This document shows, piece by piece, positions 17,433-26,177 of a stretch of 64,000 nucleotides of DNA. Positions within the stretch are counted from its first letter, which is position 1. Every line of letters starts with the position of its first letter. Origin of the DNA: Wenzhouxiangella sp042310355 (lineage in GTDB: Bacteria > Pseudomonadota > Gammaproteobacteria > Xanthomonadales > Wenzhouxiangellaceae); NCBI RefSeq assembly GCF_042310355.1, contig NZ_JBHJMR010000002.1, positions 310,001-374,000 of the forward strand. The letters are read 5' to 3'. The position numbers and the translations under genes are program-made. The notes beneath the pieces are model-generated. The model was not told where the DNA came from, did no database searches, and saw nothing but the letters and a program-made list of their open reading frames with translations.

Positions 17433-19433
17433 ATGACTCGATTCACGATTGCGCTGCTGGTTCTGCTGGCCAGCTCATCGCTGCACGCCGAGGGCCTGTT
17501 GCTCGAACAGATCGCGCAGCTCCAGCAGGTTCGCGAAGTTGCGCTTTCCCCGGACGGCCAGCGCATTGCCTTTACCCGCGAAGTGCCCCGCGACCTGGAC
17601 GAATCCGAGGACGGGCCGGCGTGGACCGAGCTTCATCTTGTCGACGCAAGCGGCCGGGTTCGCGGCTTCATCACCGGTGAAGTCAATGTCGGCGGCATCG
17701 GCTGGACCCCGGACGGTTCGGCGATCACCTTTATCGACAAGCGAGACGGCGACGAGCACGCCGCGCTTTACGGCATTCCGGTCAACGGCGGCGAGGCGAG
17801 CCGCATCGTTTCGGTCGGTGCCGGTGTGGCCGATTACAGTTTCTCGCCCGATGGCGCTTCGGTGGCGCTCGTGGCCGGTCAGCCCGAACCCGAAGCCGTC
17901 GAGAAGCGGCGGGAGAAGGGCTTCGATGCCATCGTGTTCGAGGAGCAGTGGCGCCCGAGACAGCTGTGGATTCACGACCTAGACGGCGACGAGGAGCCTA
18001 GCCAGGTCGAAGTCGAGGGTTCGGTCCAGGCCGTCGACTGGTCCCCGGCCGGGGATCGGCTGGCCCTGCGCGTGACCCCGCGCGAGCTCGTCGACGATAC
18101 GCTCATGTTCCAGCGCGTTCGTATCGTTTCTCCGGGCGGTGAAGAACTCGGTCGTGTCGACAATCCCGGAAAGCTGGCCGGCCTGGCCTGGAGCGACGAC
18201 GGCGCTCACCTGGCCCTGATCGCGACCGAGACGATCAAGGACACCCGGGCCGGCCGGCTGCTGGTCACCGGCGATGAGGGCGGCGCGTGGAGGCACCTGA
18301 TGCCCGAGCTCGAGGGGCACGTCATCGCGATCGACTTCAAGGGCGACGACATTGTCTTCGTCAGCCACGAGGGTGTCGAGTCTCGCATTGGCAGCATCCC
18401 GGCCGAGGGTGGCAGCCCGGAAACCCTGCTAGCGCAAGAGGGCCTGATTGCGAGTTCGGTGGCGGCACAAGGCGGTCGAGTCGTGTTTCCGGCTTCCACG
18501 CCGCGCCACCCCAGCGAGCTCCATGCCCTGGGCGAGACGGGCGCCGAGCGGCTGACCGATAGCAACCCGTGGCTGGCCGACGTGGCGCTGGCCCGGCAGC
18601 AGGTGATCGAGTACACCGCCCGCGATGGTCTCGTCATCCAGGGGCTGCTGGTGCGGCCGCTCGACTACGAGGCCGGCCAGCGCTACCCGCTGATCCTGGC
18701 AGTGCACGGCGGCCCGGAAAGCCACTACTCCAACGGCTGGCTGACCAGCTACAACCTGCCGGCGCAGCACGCAGCGGCCGAGGGATATTTCACCTTTTAC
18801 CCCAACTACCGCGGCAGCACCGGGCGCGGCGTGGCGTTCGCCCTGAGTTCCCAGGGCCGGCCGGCAAAGGAAGAGTTCGACGACCTGGTCGACGGCGTCG
18901 ATCACCTCATCGAGCAAGGCTGGGTCGACGCCGATCGCGTTGGCATCACCGGCGGGTCCTACGGCGGCTACGCGACCGCCTGGGGTGCGACCTACTATTC
19001 CGAGCGATTCGCGGCAGCGGTCATGAACGTCGGCCTGTCCGACAAGATTGCCATGCTCGGCACCTCCGACATCCCGCAGGAGCTCTACGAGGTGCACTAC
19101 CGCACCTGGCCGTGGGAGGACTGGGATCTGTATCGCGACGCCAGCCCGATTCGTTACGTGGAGAGGGCGCAAACGCCGATTCTGATCATGCACGGCGCGG
19201 CCGATCCGCGCGTGGATCCGACCCAGTCGCGCATTCTTTACCGCTATCTCACCCTGCAGGAAGATCCGCCGCCGGCGCGCCTGGTGCTCTATCCGGGTGA
19301 GGGACACGGCAACCGCCGGGCCGCGAGCCGCTGGGACTACAGCCTGAGATTGATGCGCTGGATGAATCACTACCTCAAGGGGGAGGGCGGTGATCCGCCG
19401 CCGCATGAGCTCGACTACGGGCCCTTCGAATAG
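17433..19433 (+). CDS. S9 family prolyl oligopeptidase-type peptidase
   Basis: A 666 aa protein with a signal peptide (residues 1-20, cleavage after HA), a WD40-like beta-propeller over about 25-400 and an alpha/beta hydrolase domain over about 420-666. The nucleophile motif is GGSYGGYA, the acid is in HGAADPRVDP and the His is in GEGHGNRR, so the triad is complete. Such enzymes cleave short peptides, often after proline or acylated residues; being exported, it probably acts in the periplasm. A hairpin terminator follows at 19445-19470. Confidence 0.9.
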   Translation: MTRFTIALLVLLASSSLHAEGLLLEQIAQLQQVREVALSPDGQRIAFTREVPRDLDESEDGPAWTELHLVDASGRVRGFITGEVNVGGIGWTPDGSAITFIDKRDGDEHAALYGIPVNGGEASRIVSVGAGVADYSFSPDGASVALVAGQPEPEAVEKRREKGFDAIVFEEQWRPRQLWIHDLDGDEEPSQVEVEGSVQAVDWSPAGDRLALRVTPRELVDDTLMFQRVRIVSPGGEELGRVDNPGKLAGLAWSDDGAHLALIATETIKDTRAGRLLVTGDEGGAWRHLMPELEGHVIAIDFKGDDIVFVSHEGVESRIGSIPAEGGSPETLLAQEGLIASSVAAQGGRVVFPASTPRHPSELHALGETGAERLTDSNPWLADVALARQQVIEYTARDGLVIQGLLVRPLDYEAGQRYPLILAVHGGPESHYSNGWLTSYNLPAQHAAAEGYFTFYPNYRGSTGRGVAFALSSQGRPAKEEFDDLVDGVDHLIEQGWVDADRVGITGGSYGGYATAWGATYYSERFAAAVMNVGLSDKIAMLGTSDIPQELYEVHYRTWPWEDWDLYRDASPIRYVERAQTPILIMHGAADPRVDPTQSRILYRYLTLQEDPPPARLVLYPGEGHGNRRAASRWDYSLRLMRWMNHYLKGEGGDPPPHELDYGPFE

Positions 19434-19444
19434 AAAGGAATCAG

Positions 19445-19470
19445 GGGGCCGGGCCGGGTGGCCCGGCCCC
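19445..19470. terminator. Strong GC hairpin between convergent genes
   Basis: A perfect 10-bp stem, GGGGCCGGGC paired with GCCCGGCCCC, with a 6-base loop, 11 bp after the S9 peptidase stop and 12 bp before the stop of the opposing gene. On the minus strand it is followed by a T-rich stretch (TGATTCCTTTCT), on the plus strand by none. It probably ends transcription of the glycine-zipper gene and hinders read-through from the other side. Confidence 0.6.
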
Positions 19471-19482
19471 ATCATCGACGGC

Positions 19483-19992
19483 TCAATCGATCGGATCGAC
19501 GGAGACGCGAACCCGGATCGTGTCGCCGGGGTGGTGGGCCATCGTCGTGCGATGCAGTCGGCCGCCGTACTCGTAGGTCACGCGATAACCCCGGTCCACC
19601 GTTCGCTCGCGCCAGTCGCGCTCGAATTCGCAGCGCTCACGCGTCACCGGCCGTGCGCGATCACGACGTTCCTTCGACGCGTCACGGCCGATGGATCCTC
19701 CCAGCAGTGCGCCGGCGGCCGTGGCGGCATCGCGACCGCTGCCGCTACCGAACTGGTTGCCGATCACGCCGCCGATAATCGCGCCCACGACGGTCGGCGT
19801 GTGGGAGCGACGGCGTTCCTGGACGTAGACCGTCTCCTCCCGGCAGATTTCGCGATCGACCGGCGTGCGATGCAGTTCGCGAATTGGTTCGACGTCGACG
19901 ACCCGCGCCATGTCGTAGTCACCGCCGCCTGCGACGACCAGGCCGCTCGCCGCCAGCGTGACGGCCATGATCAGGCATCTCGTTTTCATCAT
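19483..19992 (-). CDS. Glycine-zipper 2TM-domain envelope protein
   Basis: A 169 aa protein with an N-terminal signal peptide (MMKTRCLIMAVTLAASGLVVA) and a central glycine zipper, VVGAIIGGVIGNQFGSGSG continuing to AAGALLGGSIG. This is the 2TM pattern of SlyB/YmgG-like proteins of the outer envelope. No lipobox Cys is placed correctly, so it is probably not a lipoprotein. The start is ATG 19992, with GGAG six bases before it; a second Met follows directly. Role unknown. Confidence 0.75.
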   Translation of the reverse strand: MMKTRCLIMAVTLAASGLVVAGGGDYDMARVVDVEPIRELHRTPVDREICREETVYVQERRRSHTPTVVGAIIGGVIGNQFGSGSGRDAATAAGALLGGSIGRDASKERRDRARPVTRERCEFERDWRERTVDRGYRVTYEYGGRLHRTTMAHHPGDTIRVRVSVDPID

Positions 19993-20110
19993 CGTGATCT
20001 CCGTGAACTGGGAAAACGCTGTCATCCAGCGTTGCAGGAGAGCTTATTCGGTGGCCGCTGAATCGATTCTGAATACCCGCGCGTGAGGTCGTGTTTCCGG
20101 TCGACGGCGT

Positions 20111-20140
20111 TTGCCGATTCCCTCACCGCTGGATTAGGAT
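20111..20140 (+). promoter_or_regulatory. Candidate sigma70 promoter for the EF-G paralogue
   Basis: TTGCCG (20111-20116) and TAGGAT (20135-20140) are separated by 18 bp, 33 bp before the start codon. It is read by eye, with moderate matches to the consensus. Confidence 0.4.
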
Positions 20141-20173
20141 GCAGCAACAGCTACCGCTTCGAAGGAGACAAGC

Positions 20174-22213
20174 ATGGCGGAGCACGAGACCAGCGCAATA
20201 CGCAACGTGGCCCTGCTGGGGCACTCGGGTTCGGGCAAGACCTCGCTGCTGGAGGCCTTGCTGGTCAAGGCCGGCGTGCTGGGGGAGCCGGGCTCGCTCG
20301 AGCGGGGCACGACGCTCAGCGATTTCGATCCCCTGGAGAAGGCCTACCAGCATTCGCTCAACGCTTCCATCGCCTCGCTTTCCCTCGAAGGCACCCACGT
20401 CAACTTCATCGATACGCCCGGCGACCCGGATTTTCGCGGACAGGCGCTGGCGGCCATGAGTGCGGCCGAAACTTCTGCCATCGTGATCAACGCCGCCGCC
20501 GGCATCGAGATGTCGACTCGGCGACTGATGCGGCGCGCGCGCCAGCGCAAGCGCTGCCGCATGATCGTCATCAATCGCATGGATGCCGAGGGCGCCGACC
20601 TCGAGCAGCTCGTTCGGGATATTCGCAAGCAATTCGGCGACGAATGCCTGCCCATCAATCTTCCGACCGACAATGGAGCGAGCGTTCGGGACTGCTTCTT
20701 CAAGCATGACGGTGAGACCGATATCTTTTCCGTTGGCGATGCCCACACCGAAATCGTCGACCAGGTTGTGGAAGTCGACGAGGGACTGATGTCGAGCTAC
20801 CTCGACGGCGAGGAGATCGACCCCCAGGCGCTGCACGACGCGTTCGAAAAGGCCTTGCGCGAGGGTCACCTGGTGCCGATCTGCTTCACCTCGGCGCAGA
20901 CCGGCGCCGGTTGTGGCGAGTTCCTGCGCATCTGCCGGCATCTCCTGCCGAGCCCGCTCGAAGGCAACCCGCCGCCGTTTCGCAAGGGGCCGGACGGTGA
21001 GCGCGTCACGGCGAGCCTCGAACCCGACGATCATGTTCTCGCGCATGTATTCAAGATCACCAATGACCCGTATGCCGGCAAACTCAGCATCTTTCGGGTT
21101 TACCAGGGCACGATCCGGCCCGATACGCAGCTCTACGTGGGCGACGGCCGCAAGCCGATCAAGGCAGCGCATCTCTATCGCATCCAGGGCAAGGAGCACA
21201 TCGAGATCGACCAGGCCTTGCCCGGCGACATCTGTGCGCTGGGCAAGGTCGATGAAGTGCACTACGACGCCATCCTCCACGACAATCACGAGGAAGATCA
21301 CTACTACCTCAAGCCGATCGATTTTCCGCAGCCGATGTTCGGCCTTGCGGTGCAGGCCACGGCCCGCGGCGACGAGCAGAAGCTCGCGTCATCCTTGGCC
21401 CGCCTGGCCGAAGAGGATCCCTGCTTCGTGGTCGAGCACAACCAGGAACTCAACGAGACCGTCGTTCGCGGCCTCGGCGAGATGCATCTGCGCGTCATGC
21501 TCGAACGACTGAAGCAGCGCTACAACGTGGATGTGGAAACGCGCAACCCGCGCGTGGCCTATCGCGAGACCATCACCCGGCCGGCGGAGGGGCACTACCG
21601 TCACAAGAAGCAATCCGGCGGAGCGGGGCAGTTCGGCGAGGTGTTCATGCGGGTGCGTCCGCTCGGGCGCGGCGAGGGCTTCAAGTTCAGCTCCGAGGTC
21701 GTAGGCGGGGCCATCCCGAGCAACCTGATCCCCGCCGTGGAAAAGGGGGTGCGGCAATTGCTCGAGGAAGGTGCGATCGCCGGCTATCCGCTGCAGGACA
21801 TCGAAGCGATCGTCTACGACGGCAAGCATCACCCGGTCGACTCCAAGGAGGTGGCTTTCGTGATCGCCGGACGCAAGGCCTTTCTGGATGCCGTGGCCAA
21901 CGCCGGTCCCCAGATCCTCGAGCCGATGGTGGAGCTGGAGGTGACCGTCCCCGACAGCGCCATGGGCGACGTGACCGGATCGCTGGCGTCCAAGCGTGCG
22001 CGTATTCAGGGCACCGAAAGCCTGCGCAGCGGTTTGACCACGATCTCGGTCGCCATTCCGCTATCGGCCCTGGCCGAGTTTCCGACCGAACTCAAGAGCC
22101 TCACCGGCGGGGAAGGGCGTTACACGATGTCGTTCTCGCACTACGAAGCCGTGCCCTCGAACGAGCAAGCCGAGTTGATCAAGGCCCACGAAGCGAAACC
22201 CGGCGACGACTGA
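20174..22213 (+). CDS. EF-G-like translational GTPase (second-type EF-G paralogue)
   Basis: A 679 aa protein with the five-domain EF-G layout. The P-loop is GHSGSGKT (16-23) instead of the AHIDAGKT of housekeeping EF-G, the G4 motif is NRMD, and the G3 motif is DTPGDPDF (80-87), where EF-G and EF-Tu normally have DTPGH; the catalytic His is Asp84. The switch I region is also unlike housekeeping EF-G. This matches the FusA2/EF-G2 group, which is often poorly active in translocation and of uncertain role. ATG 20174 follows GAAGGAGACAAGC. The 3' end overlaps convergent coaE by 35 bp. Confidence 0.85.
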   Translation: MAEHETSAIRNVALLGHSGSGKTSLLEALLVKAGVLGEPGSLERGTTLSDFDPLEKAYQHSLNASIASLSLEGTHVNFIDTPGDPDFRGQALAAMSAAETSAIVINAAAGIEMSTRRLMRRARQRKRCRMIVINRMDAEGADLEQLVRDIRKQFGDECLPINLPTDNGASVRDCFFKHDGETDIFSVGDAHTEIVDQVVEVDEGLMSSYLDGEEIDPQALHDAFEKALREGHLVPICFTSAQTGAGCGEFLRICRHLLPSPLEGNPPPFRKGPDGERVTASLEPDDHVLAHVFKITNDPYAGKLSIFRVYQGTIRPDTQLYVGDGRKPIKAAHLYRIQGKEHIEIDQALPGDICALGKVDEVHYDAILHDNHEEDHYYLKPIDFPQPMFGLAVQATARGDEQKLASSLARLAEEDPCFVVEHNQELNETVVRGLGEMHLRVMLERLKQRYNVDVETRNPRVAYRETITRPAEGHYRHKKQSGGAGQFGEVFMRVRPLGRGEGFKFSSEVVGGAIPSNLIPAVEKGVRQLLEEGAIAGYPLQDIEAIVYDGKHHPVDSKEVAFVIAGRKAFLDAVANAGPQILEPMVELEVTVPDSAMGDVTGSLASKRARIQGTESLRSGLTTISVAIPLSALAEFPTELKSLTGGEGRYTMSFSHYEAVPSNEQAELIKAHEAKPGDD

Positions 22214-22826
22214 GCAAGCGCAGGCGATCGTGCAGGGCATCGCTGGCCTGCATCAGCGCGGCCAGCGAGCCGCTGTTGTCGATCACCTCGTCGGCGATCG
22301 CCAGTCGCTCGGCACGGCTGGCCTGTGCCGCGAGCATGGCCTCGGCCTGTTCTTGATCGACGCCGTCGCGTTCGAGCAGCCGGCGAACCTGTATCGATTC
22401 GGGTACATCAACGACCACGACCAGGTCGGCATCTTCGAACAGGCCCGATTCGACCAGTAGCGGAACGACCAGCACTACGTAGTCGGCCGACTCGTGCCCG
22501 GCGATCTGCCGCCGTGCGTCTTCCTCGATAAGCGGGTGCAGGATGGACTCCAGCCGCTGTCGCTGTTCGGGTCGGGCGAAGACGCGTTCGCGCAGGCGGC
22601 GCCGGTCGAGCGCGCCGGATTCGTCCAGAATTTCCGACCCGAAGGCCTCGACGACGCGTTCCAGTCCCGGGTGCCCCGGCGAGACCACATCACGAGCGAT
22701 GAGGTCGGTATCGATCACGGGAACCCCCTTTTCGGCGAGGCGGTCGGATACGCTCGTCTTGCCGCTGGCCACGCCGCCGGTCAGAGCCACCAGCAGGGGT
22801 CGGTTGTGCTTGTCGGTCTCGTTCAT
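22179..22826 (-). CDS. coaE: Dephospho-CoA kinase
   Basis: A 215 aa P-loop kinase: TGGVASGKTSVSDRLAEKG (Walker A), VIDTDLIARDV (substrate Asp), then VVVPLLVESGLFE and the lid region LLERDGVDQEQAEAMLAAQ. It phosphorylates dephospho-CoA, the last step of coenzyme A synthesis. In pseudomonads coaE lies with pilD; here it stands alone between the EF-G paralogue and the response regulator. The 3' end overlaps the convergent EF-G gene by 35 bp. Confidence 0.95.
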   Translation of the reverse strand: MNETDKHNRPLLVALTGGVASGKTSVSDRLAEKGVPVIDTDLIARDVVSPGHPGLERVVEAFGSEILDESGALDRRRLRERVFARPEQRQRLESILHPLIEEDARRQIAGHESADYVVLVVPLLVESGLFEDADLVVVVDVPESIQVRRLLERDGVDQEQAEAMLAAQASRAERLAIADEVIDNSGSLAALMQASDALHDRLRLLSRRRVSLRGP

Positions 22827-22912
22827 GGCCGTATTTTCGTCCGGTGGTTTCTGTTCTTCACGGCGCTCGGGTCAGGTCGGGCCCACCGACTGGCGTGCAA
22901 GTGTGCTTCACT

Positions 22913-22928
22913 CGCAAAGTCATTTGCG
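22913..22928. promoter_or_regulatory. Inverted repeat upstream of the GacA/UvrY-type regulator
   Basis: CGCAAA-gtca-TTTGCG, two 6-bp arms with a 4-bp spacer, 48 bp before the proposed start codon. Its position suggests an operator, but no regulator is assigned. Confidence 0.4.
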
Positions 22929-22975
22929 TTAACGTGATACTTGGGGAGGGTAGTCTGAAACACGGGGACAGGCAA

Positions 22976-23614
22976 TTGACCAAAATCCTGATTGTCGACG
23001 ATCACGATCTGGTTCGAACAGGACTGAAGAACATACTCGCGGGTGCGCCCGACCTGGAAGTCGTCGGCGAGGCGGCCACCGGAGAGGAAGCTATTCGTCT
23101 CGCGCGCGAACTCGATCCGGACCTGGTGCTTATGGATGTGGGCCTGCCAGGGCTGTCGGGGCTCGAAACCACCGAACGGCTGCTCAAGGCGCAACCGGAT
23201 TCGCGTGTGATCGTGCTGACGGCACACAGCGAACCGCCCTTGCCGGCACGACTTCTCGATTCCGGTGCGTCGGGTTACCTGACCAAGGCCTGCGATGCTG
23301 CCGAACTGCTCCGGGCGGTGCGCAAGGTGGTGCAGGGTGAACGCTACATCGGCGCCGATATCTCGCAGCAACTGGCGATATCGCTCTTGCCCGGAACGCC
23401 GCAGTCACCATTCCAGGAACTGACCGGACGCGAGCTGGAGATCGCCCTGATGCTGACCCAGGGCATGAAGATGCATTCCATCGGCGAGGTGCTCAACGTC
23501 AGCCCCAAGACCGTGGCGACGTACAAGTACCGGATTTACGACAAGGTGGGCGTAGGCAGTGAAGTCGAGTTGCTGCGCATGGCGTTACGCCACGGCCTGA
23601 TTTCGGAGGTTTGA
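22976..23614 (+). CDS. Response regulator of the GacA/UvrY (NarL/FixJ) family
   Basis: A 212 aa protein with a receiver domain (D8, D9, phosphoacceptor D54, K104) and a C-terminal LuxR-type HTH at about 145-210 (ELTGRELEIALMLTQGMKMH, then VSPKTVATYKYRIYDKV). Similarity begins at the TTG codon 22976, giving a length close to UvrY (218 aa); an in-frame GTG at 22934 is an alternative. GacA/UvrY regulators normally drive small RNAs that sequester CsrA/RsmA. In most gammaproteobacteria the gene sits before uvrC; here uvrC is 14 kb away, so the pair has been separated. The symbol is left open. Confidence 0.82.
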   Translation: MTKILIVDDHDLVRTGLKNILAGAPDLEVVGEAATGEEAIRLARELDPDLVLMDVGLPGLSGLETTERLLKAQPDSRVIVLTAHSEPPLPARLLDSGASGYLTKACDAAELLRAVRKVVQGERYIGADISQQLAISLLPGTPQSPFQELTGRELEIALMLTQGMKMHSIGEVLNVSPKTVATYKYRIYDKVGVGSEVELLRMALRHGLISEV

Positions 23615-23616
23615 AT

Positions 23617-23647
23617 CCCGGCCGGGCCGCGGTGCGGCCCGACCGGG
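23617..23647. terminator. Hairpin between convergent genes
   Basis: A 14-bp stem with one mismatch around a GGT loop (CCCGGCCGGGCCGC against GCGGCCCGACCGGG), placed between the stops of the response regulator and RNase E. No T-run follows on either strand, so the terminator role is inferred from position. Confidence 0.45.
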
Positions 23648-23663
23648 GTGCACTGCGGGATCG

Positions 23664-26177
23664 TCAGTCCTCGTCCTTGATGCGATAGATGCCCCCGCCC
23701 TCGGGAACAGCGCCCTTGCTGCGGCGGCCTTCTTCCGACTTCTTCGAAGACTCGTCCGAGCCGCCGTCCGACGTTCCGTCGCGCGTTTCGCGATGGTTTC
23801 CGCCCTGTTCGTCCGGAGCCCGCTCGGGCCTTCTCTCCCGTTTCGGCTCGGGCTTTTGTTCGGGCTTTTGTTCGGGCTTCTGCTCAGGCTTCGACTCAGG
23901 CTTCGGCTCAGGCTTCGGCTCAGGCTTCGGCTCAGGCTTCGGCTCAGGCTTCGGCTCAGGCTTCGGCTTCGGCTCGGGCTTCGGCTCGGGTTTCTGCTCA
24001 GGCTTCTGCTCATGCTTCTGCTCGGGCTTCGGCTCGGGCTTCGGCTCGGGCTTCTGCTCAGGCTTCTGCTCAGGCTTCTGCTCGGGCTTCTGCTCAGGCT
24101 TCGGTCCAGCCTTCTGCTCGGGCTTCTGCTCCGTGCCGCCGTCGGGCTTGCGATCGCTGTTCTGATCTTGTGATTGCGGCTGGCTGCCCGAGCGGCCGCG
24201 GCGCTTCTTGCCGCCCCGGCGCCGACGCTTTTTCTTCTTCTTGCTGCCGCCGTCCGGGCTCGGGTTTTCGTCACCCGGCTTCTGCGGCGGGCCGTTCTGA
24301 TCGCTGGGCGGCTTGCCGCCCGTTTTCTTTTTGCCCCCGGACTGGGGCTTCTTCTTTTTCTTCTTGCCGCCCGCGCCCGGCTTGCCCTGGTGGCGATGCG
24401 GGCTTCCGACCGCTTTGTCGCTGCGTTTGCCGCCGTGCTTGTGCGGCTGCGGACGGCCGCGCTTGCGATCTTGACCGTCGTCGTCCGAACTGCCGAAGAG
24501 TCGGACAAGAATGGACTTCAGCCAGGCGCCGAAGCCGGCCGGCTCGCTCTTGCGTGCAGGTGCCGGGGCGGTGCGCTGGATGCCGCTGACCGCAGCCGGT
24601 GTCGGGGCCGGGCCGGGCTGGGCTTCGACCTGCGCCGGCAGTGACTCCATTTCCTCGCCGCTGGGCAGGGCATAGCTCGGCTCTTCGATCGACTCGCTGG
24701 TGCGAAGCCGCTGGATCTCGAAGCGTGGCGTTTCCAGCCAGCGGTTGGCGACGACCGTGATGCCGACTTTGGTCCGGCCTTCGATCTCCTCGGTCGCCTG
24801 TCGTTTCTCGTTGAGCAGGAAGTTGGCCACTTCGATCGGCGACTGAACGATCACGCGCGAGGTGTTCTCTTTCATGGATTCTTCCTCGGCCAGGCGCAGG
24901 ATCGACAGGGCCAGCGACTCGATCGACCGAATGGCCCCGTAGCCGTCGCAGCGCGGGCAGGTGATATAGCTCGATTCACCCAGCGATGGACGCAGGCGCT
25001 GGCGCGACATCTCGAGCAGGCCGAAGCGCGAGATGCGGCCGATCTGAACGCGCGCCTTGTCCATTTTCATCGCCTCGCGCAGGCGGTTTTCGACCTGGCG
25101 CTGGGCGTCCTTGCTCATCATGTCGATGAAGTCGATCACGATCAGGCCGCCCAGGTCGCGTATGCGCAACTGCCGCGCAATCTCGTCGGCGGCCTCCAGG
25201 TTGGTCTGAAGCGCGGTTTCCTCGATGTCTGCCCCTTTCGTGGCGCGCGCCGAATTGATGTCGATCGAAAGCAGAGCCTCGGTATGGTCGATCACGACAG
25301 CGCCGCCGGAAGGCAGACGCACTTCGCGCGCGAAAGCCGATTCGATCTGACTTTCGATCTGGTAGCGGGAGAACAGGGGCGTGTCGTCGCGATAGAGCTT
25401 GAGCTTGCGCAGGTTGTGCGGCATGACCTGCTGCATGAATTCGCGCGCATCCTCGAAGACCTTCTCGTCGTCGATCAGGATCTCGCCGATATCGTCGCGC
25501 AGGTAATCGCGCAGGGCGCGAATGATGAGGTTGCTTTCCTGGTAGATCAGGAAGGGCGACTTCTTGCTGCTGGCGGCTTCCTTGATGGCGCCCCACAGCT
25601 GCAGCAGGTAGTCGAGGTCCCACTGCAGCTCGTCGCGCTCGCGGCCGACGCCTGCGGTGCGCACGATGCAGCCCATGCCGCCGGGGATCTCGATCTCCTT
25701 GATCGTGTCGAGCAGTTCCTTGCGCTCGTCACGGGTGATCTGGCGCGACACGCCGCCGGCACGCGGATTGTTGGGCATCAGCACCAGGTAGCGCCCGGCC
25801 AGGGAAACGAAGGTGGTCAGAGCGGCGCCCTTGGTCCCGCGTTCCTCCTTGTCGACCTGGACGATCACTTCCTGGCCGCCCTGCACCGCATCCTTGATTT
25901 CGATGCGTTCACCGGCCTCGAGCGCCTTGATCGCCGTTTCGCTGAAGTACTCGCGGCTGATTTCCTTCATCGACAGGAAACCGTGCCGCTCGGAGCCGAA
26001 CTCCACGAAGCAGGCGTCGAGGCTGGGCTCGACCCGCGTGATTCGGCCCTTGTAGATGTTGGATTTCTTCTGCTCCTGGGCGGGCACCTCGATGTCGAGG
26101 TCGAGCAGGGTCTGGCCATCGGCTATGGCTACGCGCAACTCTTCCGGCTGAGTCGCGTTGATCAGCATGCGTTTCAT
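23664..26177 (-). CDS. rne: Ribonuclease E with a long Lys-Pro-Glu repeat tail
   Basis: An 837 aa protein. The first 500 residues or so are the catalytic half: an S1 domain near 36-118, then the DNase I-like site with SIDINS and LIVIDFIDMM (the two metal-binding Asp) and the zinc-link CPRCDGYG. The C-terminal part is a disordered, very basic scaffold with runs of Lys/Arg and then a near-perfect array of KPEQ/KPEP units (DNA 23841-24133). RNase E starts decay of most mRNA and matures rRNA and tRNA; the tail normally holds the degradosome. ATG 26177 has a strong site, GGAGGAACAATA. It is divergent from rluC, as in E. coli. Confidence 0.95.
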   Translation of the reverse strand: MKRMLINATQPEELRVAIADGQTLLDLDIEVPAQEQKKSNIYKGRITRVEPSLDACFVEFGSERHGFLSMKEISREYFSETAIKALEAGERIEIKDAVQGGQEVIVQVDKEERGTKGAALTTFVSLAGRYLVLMPNNPRAGGVSRQITRDERKELLDTIKEIEIPGGMGCIVRTAGVGRERDELQWDLDYLLQLWGAIKEAASSKKSPFLIYQESNLIIRALRDYLRDDIGEILIDDEKVFEDAREFMQQVMPHNLRKLKLYRDDTPLFSRYQIESQIESAFAREVRLPSGGAVVIDHTEALLSIDINSARATKGADIEETALQTNLEAADEIARQLRIRDLGGLIVIDFIDMMSKDAQRQVENRLREAMKMDKARVQIGRISRFGLLEMSRQRLRPSLGESSYITCPRCDGYGAIRSIESLALSILRLAEEESMKENTSRVIVQSPIEVANFLLNEKRQATEEIEGRTKVGITVVANRWLETPRFEIQRLRTSESIEEPSYALPSGEEMESLPAQVEAQPGPAPTPAAVSGIQRTAPAPARKSEPAGFGAWLKSILVRLFGSSDDDGQDRKRGRPQPHKHGGKRSDKAVGSPHRHQGKPGAGGKKKKKKPQSGGKKKTGGKPPSDQNGPPQKPGDENPSPDGGSKKKKKRRRRGGKKRRGRSGSQPQSQDQNSDRKPDGGTEQKPEQKAGPKPEQKPEQKPEQKPEQKPEPKPEPKPEQKHEQKPEQKPEPKPEPKPKPEPKPEPKPEPKPEPKPEPKPESKPEQKPEQKPEQKPEPKRERRPERAPDEQGGNHRETRDGTSDGGSDESSKKSEEGRRSKGAVPEGGGIYRIKDED
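23841..24133 (-). repeat. Short tandem repeat encoding KPEQ/KPEP units inside rne
   Basis: About 290 bp made of imperfect 12-bp units (for example GGCTCAGGCTTC read on the plus strand), which translate as alternating Lys-Pro-Glu-Gln and Lys-Pro-Glu-Pro. A few units vary (KHEQ, KPKP, KPES), and all keep the frame. It is one continuous array in the disordered tail of RNase E. Confidence 0.85.

Noticed and set aside
23841..24133. Direct repeats that could be mistaken for a CRISPR array
   Set aside because: The units are contiguous 12-mers without spacers and keep the RNase E frame.
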